This document shows, one piece after another, positions 62,938 through 64,000 of a stretch of 64,000 bases of DNA. Source of the stretch: Sipunculus nudus (taxonomy: Eukaryota; Annelida; Sipuncula; Golfingiida; Sipunculidae); the NCBI GenBank assembly GCA_026874595.1, contig CM049309.1, positions 90,976,723 through 91,040,722 of the forward strand, written 5' to 3'. Positions within the stretch are counted from its first letter, which is position 1. Every line of letters begins with the position of its first letter. Made by a program: the position numbers and the translations under genes. Below the pieces are notes generated by a model that was not told where the DNA came from, ran no database searches, and saw only the letters and a program-made list of their open reading frames with translations.

Positions 62938-63605
62938 AATAATTTATCTCGATATTTCGAGATAATAACTCGATATCTCGACTTAATATCTCGAGATAAA
63001 ATTTCACAGTAAAACAATTTGTTTAAGTCCCCATTGGCGTTGTATGAACATTTCAATCCTCAATTGACGTAAAGCAAAACAAAGTTTAACGGACCCATTC
63101 AGATATCTGACGTCCATTAAAAAAAAATATATATAAACATTCATGTATATAGCTCATAAACAGATCTAGCCGTGACAAACACGACTCAGTTAGCTAGGTC
63201 CTCCTAGCCGATCTGGCGCTAAAAACAGAGCGCACACGCCACCCACGCCACTTCTCAATTAAAGATATTTCAAGCTTTCAAAATATGTTTCTTCTCTCAT
63301 GGTTCTTCACTTGTTGGGGGAATTTCGCCGGTGCGCATGATCGGACTTCTGGTCTCGTTAGGGAAAACACACACATGAACTGTGTTTACTCACACACAAT
63401 ACCATAACAGCGTTTAAACCAGGTGAACTGGAGATCTAACATTTGCATTCAGCCAAAATGACCTAATAACGTGAGATAACACACATATTGTTGCAAATAA
63501 AAATGAACCGTTAACGAACGGACAGCAATTTTATCTTGAGATCTTGAGATCTTGAGATCTCAAAATATTAAGTCGAGAACGAGATATTATCGAGATAATT
63601 AATAT
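62938..63605. mobile_element. Inverted-repeat (MITE-like) element with TCTCGA-rich ends
   Basis: The left end reads AATTTATCTCGATATTTCGA and onward to CTCGACTTAATATCTCGAG and ATAAAATT. The right end, inverted, reads ATTATCTCGATAATATCTCG, then CTCGACTTAATATTTTGAG and ATAAAATT. The arms are about 70 bp, and the right arm carries an extra TTGAGATC triplication. The interior is about 500 bp with no coding frame. Flanks are A/T-rich, so the target site cannot be read. Confidence 0.65.
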
Positions 63606-63753
63606 TTTTGTGTGTTCTTTATTTATTTATTTATTTATTTTTTTTTGCGATATTGTATCGCCAGATTTCGGAATACCATATATATGTATATATATAATGT
63701 ATATACCTGTATTTCAACGAATATATAACACATCGGCCCATATTGGCACTCTA

Positions 63754-63760
63754 TATAAAA
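63754..63760 (+). promoter_or_regulatory. Candidate TATA box of a gene running off the right edge
   Basis: TATAAAA followed by GGCGC is a strong TATA context. Transcription would begin near 63785, and AA|GTAAGA at 63986/63987 could be the donor of a non-coding first exon. No coding sequence is seen before the window ends, so this rests on motifs alone. Confidence 0.3.
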
Positions 63761-64000
63761 GGCGCAGGTCAACAGTAACAGTCTGAGGAGCATGAAGTAT
63801 AAAACAGAGCGACTTATGTTGAGAGAATGACACCGAAAGATCTGTCTTGTTATATCTTATCAACAAATGTTTATAATTCAACAAGCTGTTTAATCACTTT
63901 AGCGCCCATTATTTACTACTTAATTACAGGTCGAAAAGCTCGTTAAACAGGTCGACGTCCTGTTACTGTTGAATGTGATAACACAAGTAAGAAGGAATGT

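Noticed and set aside
1..64000. tRNA, rRNA and snRNA genes
   Set aside because: No convincing tRNA B-box (GGTTCRANYCC) with a matching cloverleaf and no rRNA-like segments were noticed by eye; a covariance-model scan would be decisive.

Overview
The window is animal nuclear DNA, most probably from a mollusc and perhaps a bivalve. It is AT-rich, intron-dominated and crowded with microsatellites, minisatellites and repeat families that have the layout of non-autonomous Helitron/Helentron elements (HINE or 'pearl'-like). The phylum is an inference from the protein and the repeat style. No prokaryotic features, tRNA or rRNA genes were seen.

The one gene I can support is a typical 2-Cys peroxiredoxin (Prx1/Prx2 class, thioredoxin peroxidase) on the + strand. 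Five exons (19878-20068, 36849-36965, 38135-38257, 50673-50803, 53293-53378) join in frame with GT-AG introns. From the ATG at 19935 they give a 196-residue protein with the peroxidatic FVCPTE motif, GGLG, the catalytic Arg, the resolving VCPAGW motif and a C-terminal YF motif. A candidate upstream coding exon (4292-4513) ends at a good donor in phase 0. It joins without a stop to the open 5' part of exon 2, predicting a 289-residue form with a basic N-terminal extension. The 3' UTR runs to a poly(A) signal at 54537.

Layout: 1-4080 is AT-rich upstream DNA with one small Helitron-like copy and a 36-C tract. The interval 4080-4513 is a GC-richer island with an RFX-type X-box and putative exon 1. 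Intron 1 (15.4 kb) holds a 28-bp minisatellite, a Helitron-like element, a 266-bp tandem duplication and a 2.9-kb long inverted repeat with another element nested inside. Intron 2 (16.8 kb) is two direct copies of a multi-kilobase segment (20331-24805 and 30519-36133) around a cluster of 'AGCTCAG' elements. Intron 3 carries a 54-bp satellite. Intron 4 (12.4 kb) has nuclear-receptor-motif repeats, an 81-bp repeat, another AGCTCAG element and a 2.5-kb array of a 34-bp repeat ending about 85 bp before exon 5. Intron 5 holds degenerate tandem copies of the 3' splice site plus first codons of the last exon, interrupted by a Helitron-like insertion. Downstream, 54691-59233 is a nested composite element. 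From 59240 to 64000 lie microsatellites, an inverted-repeat element and a possible TATA promoter for a gene beyond the window.

The most interesting signals are the tandem decoy terminal exons in intron 5, the predicted N-terminal extension, three repeat families sharing one terminal architecture, and repeat-borne perfect DR1/ERR-type nuclear receptor sites in the introns of this antioxidant gene.
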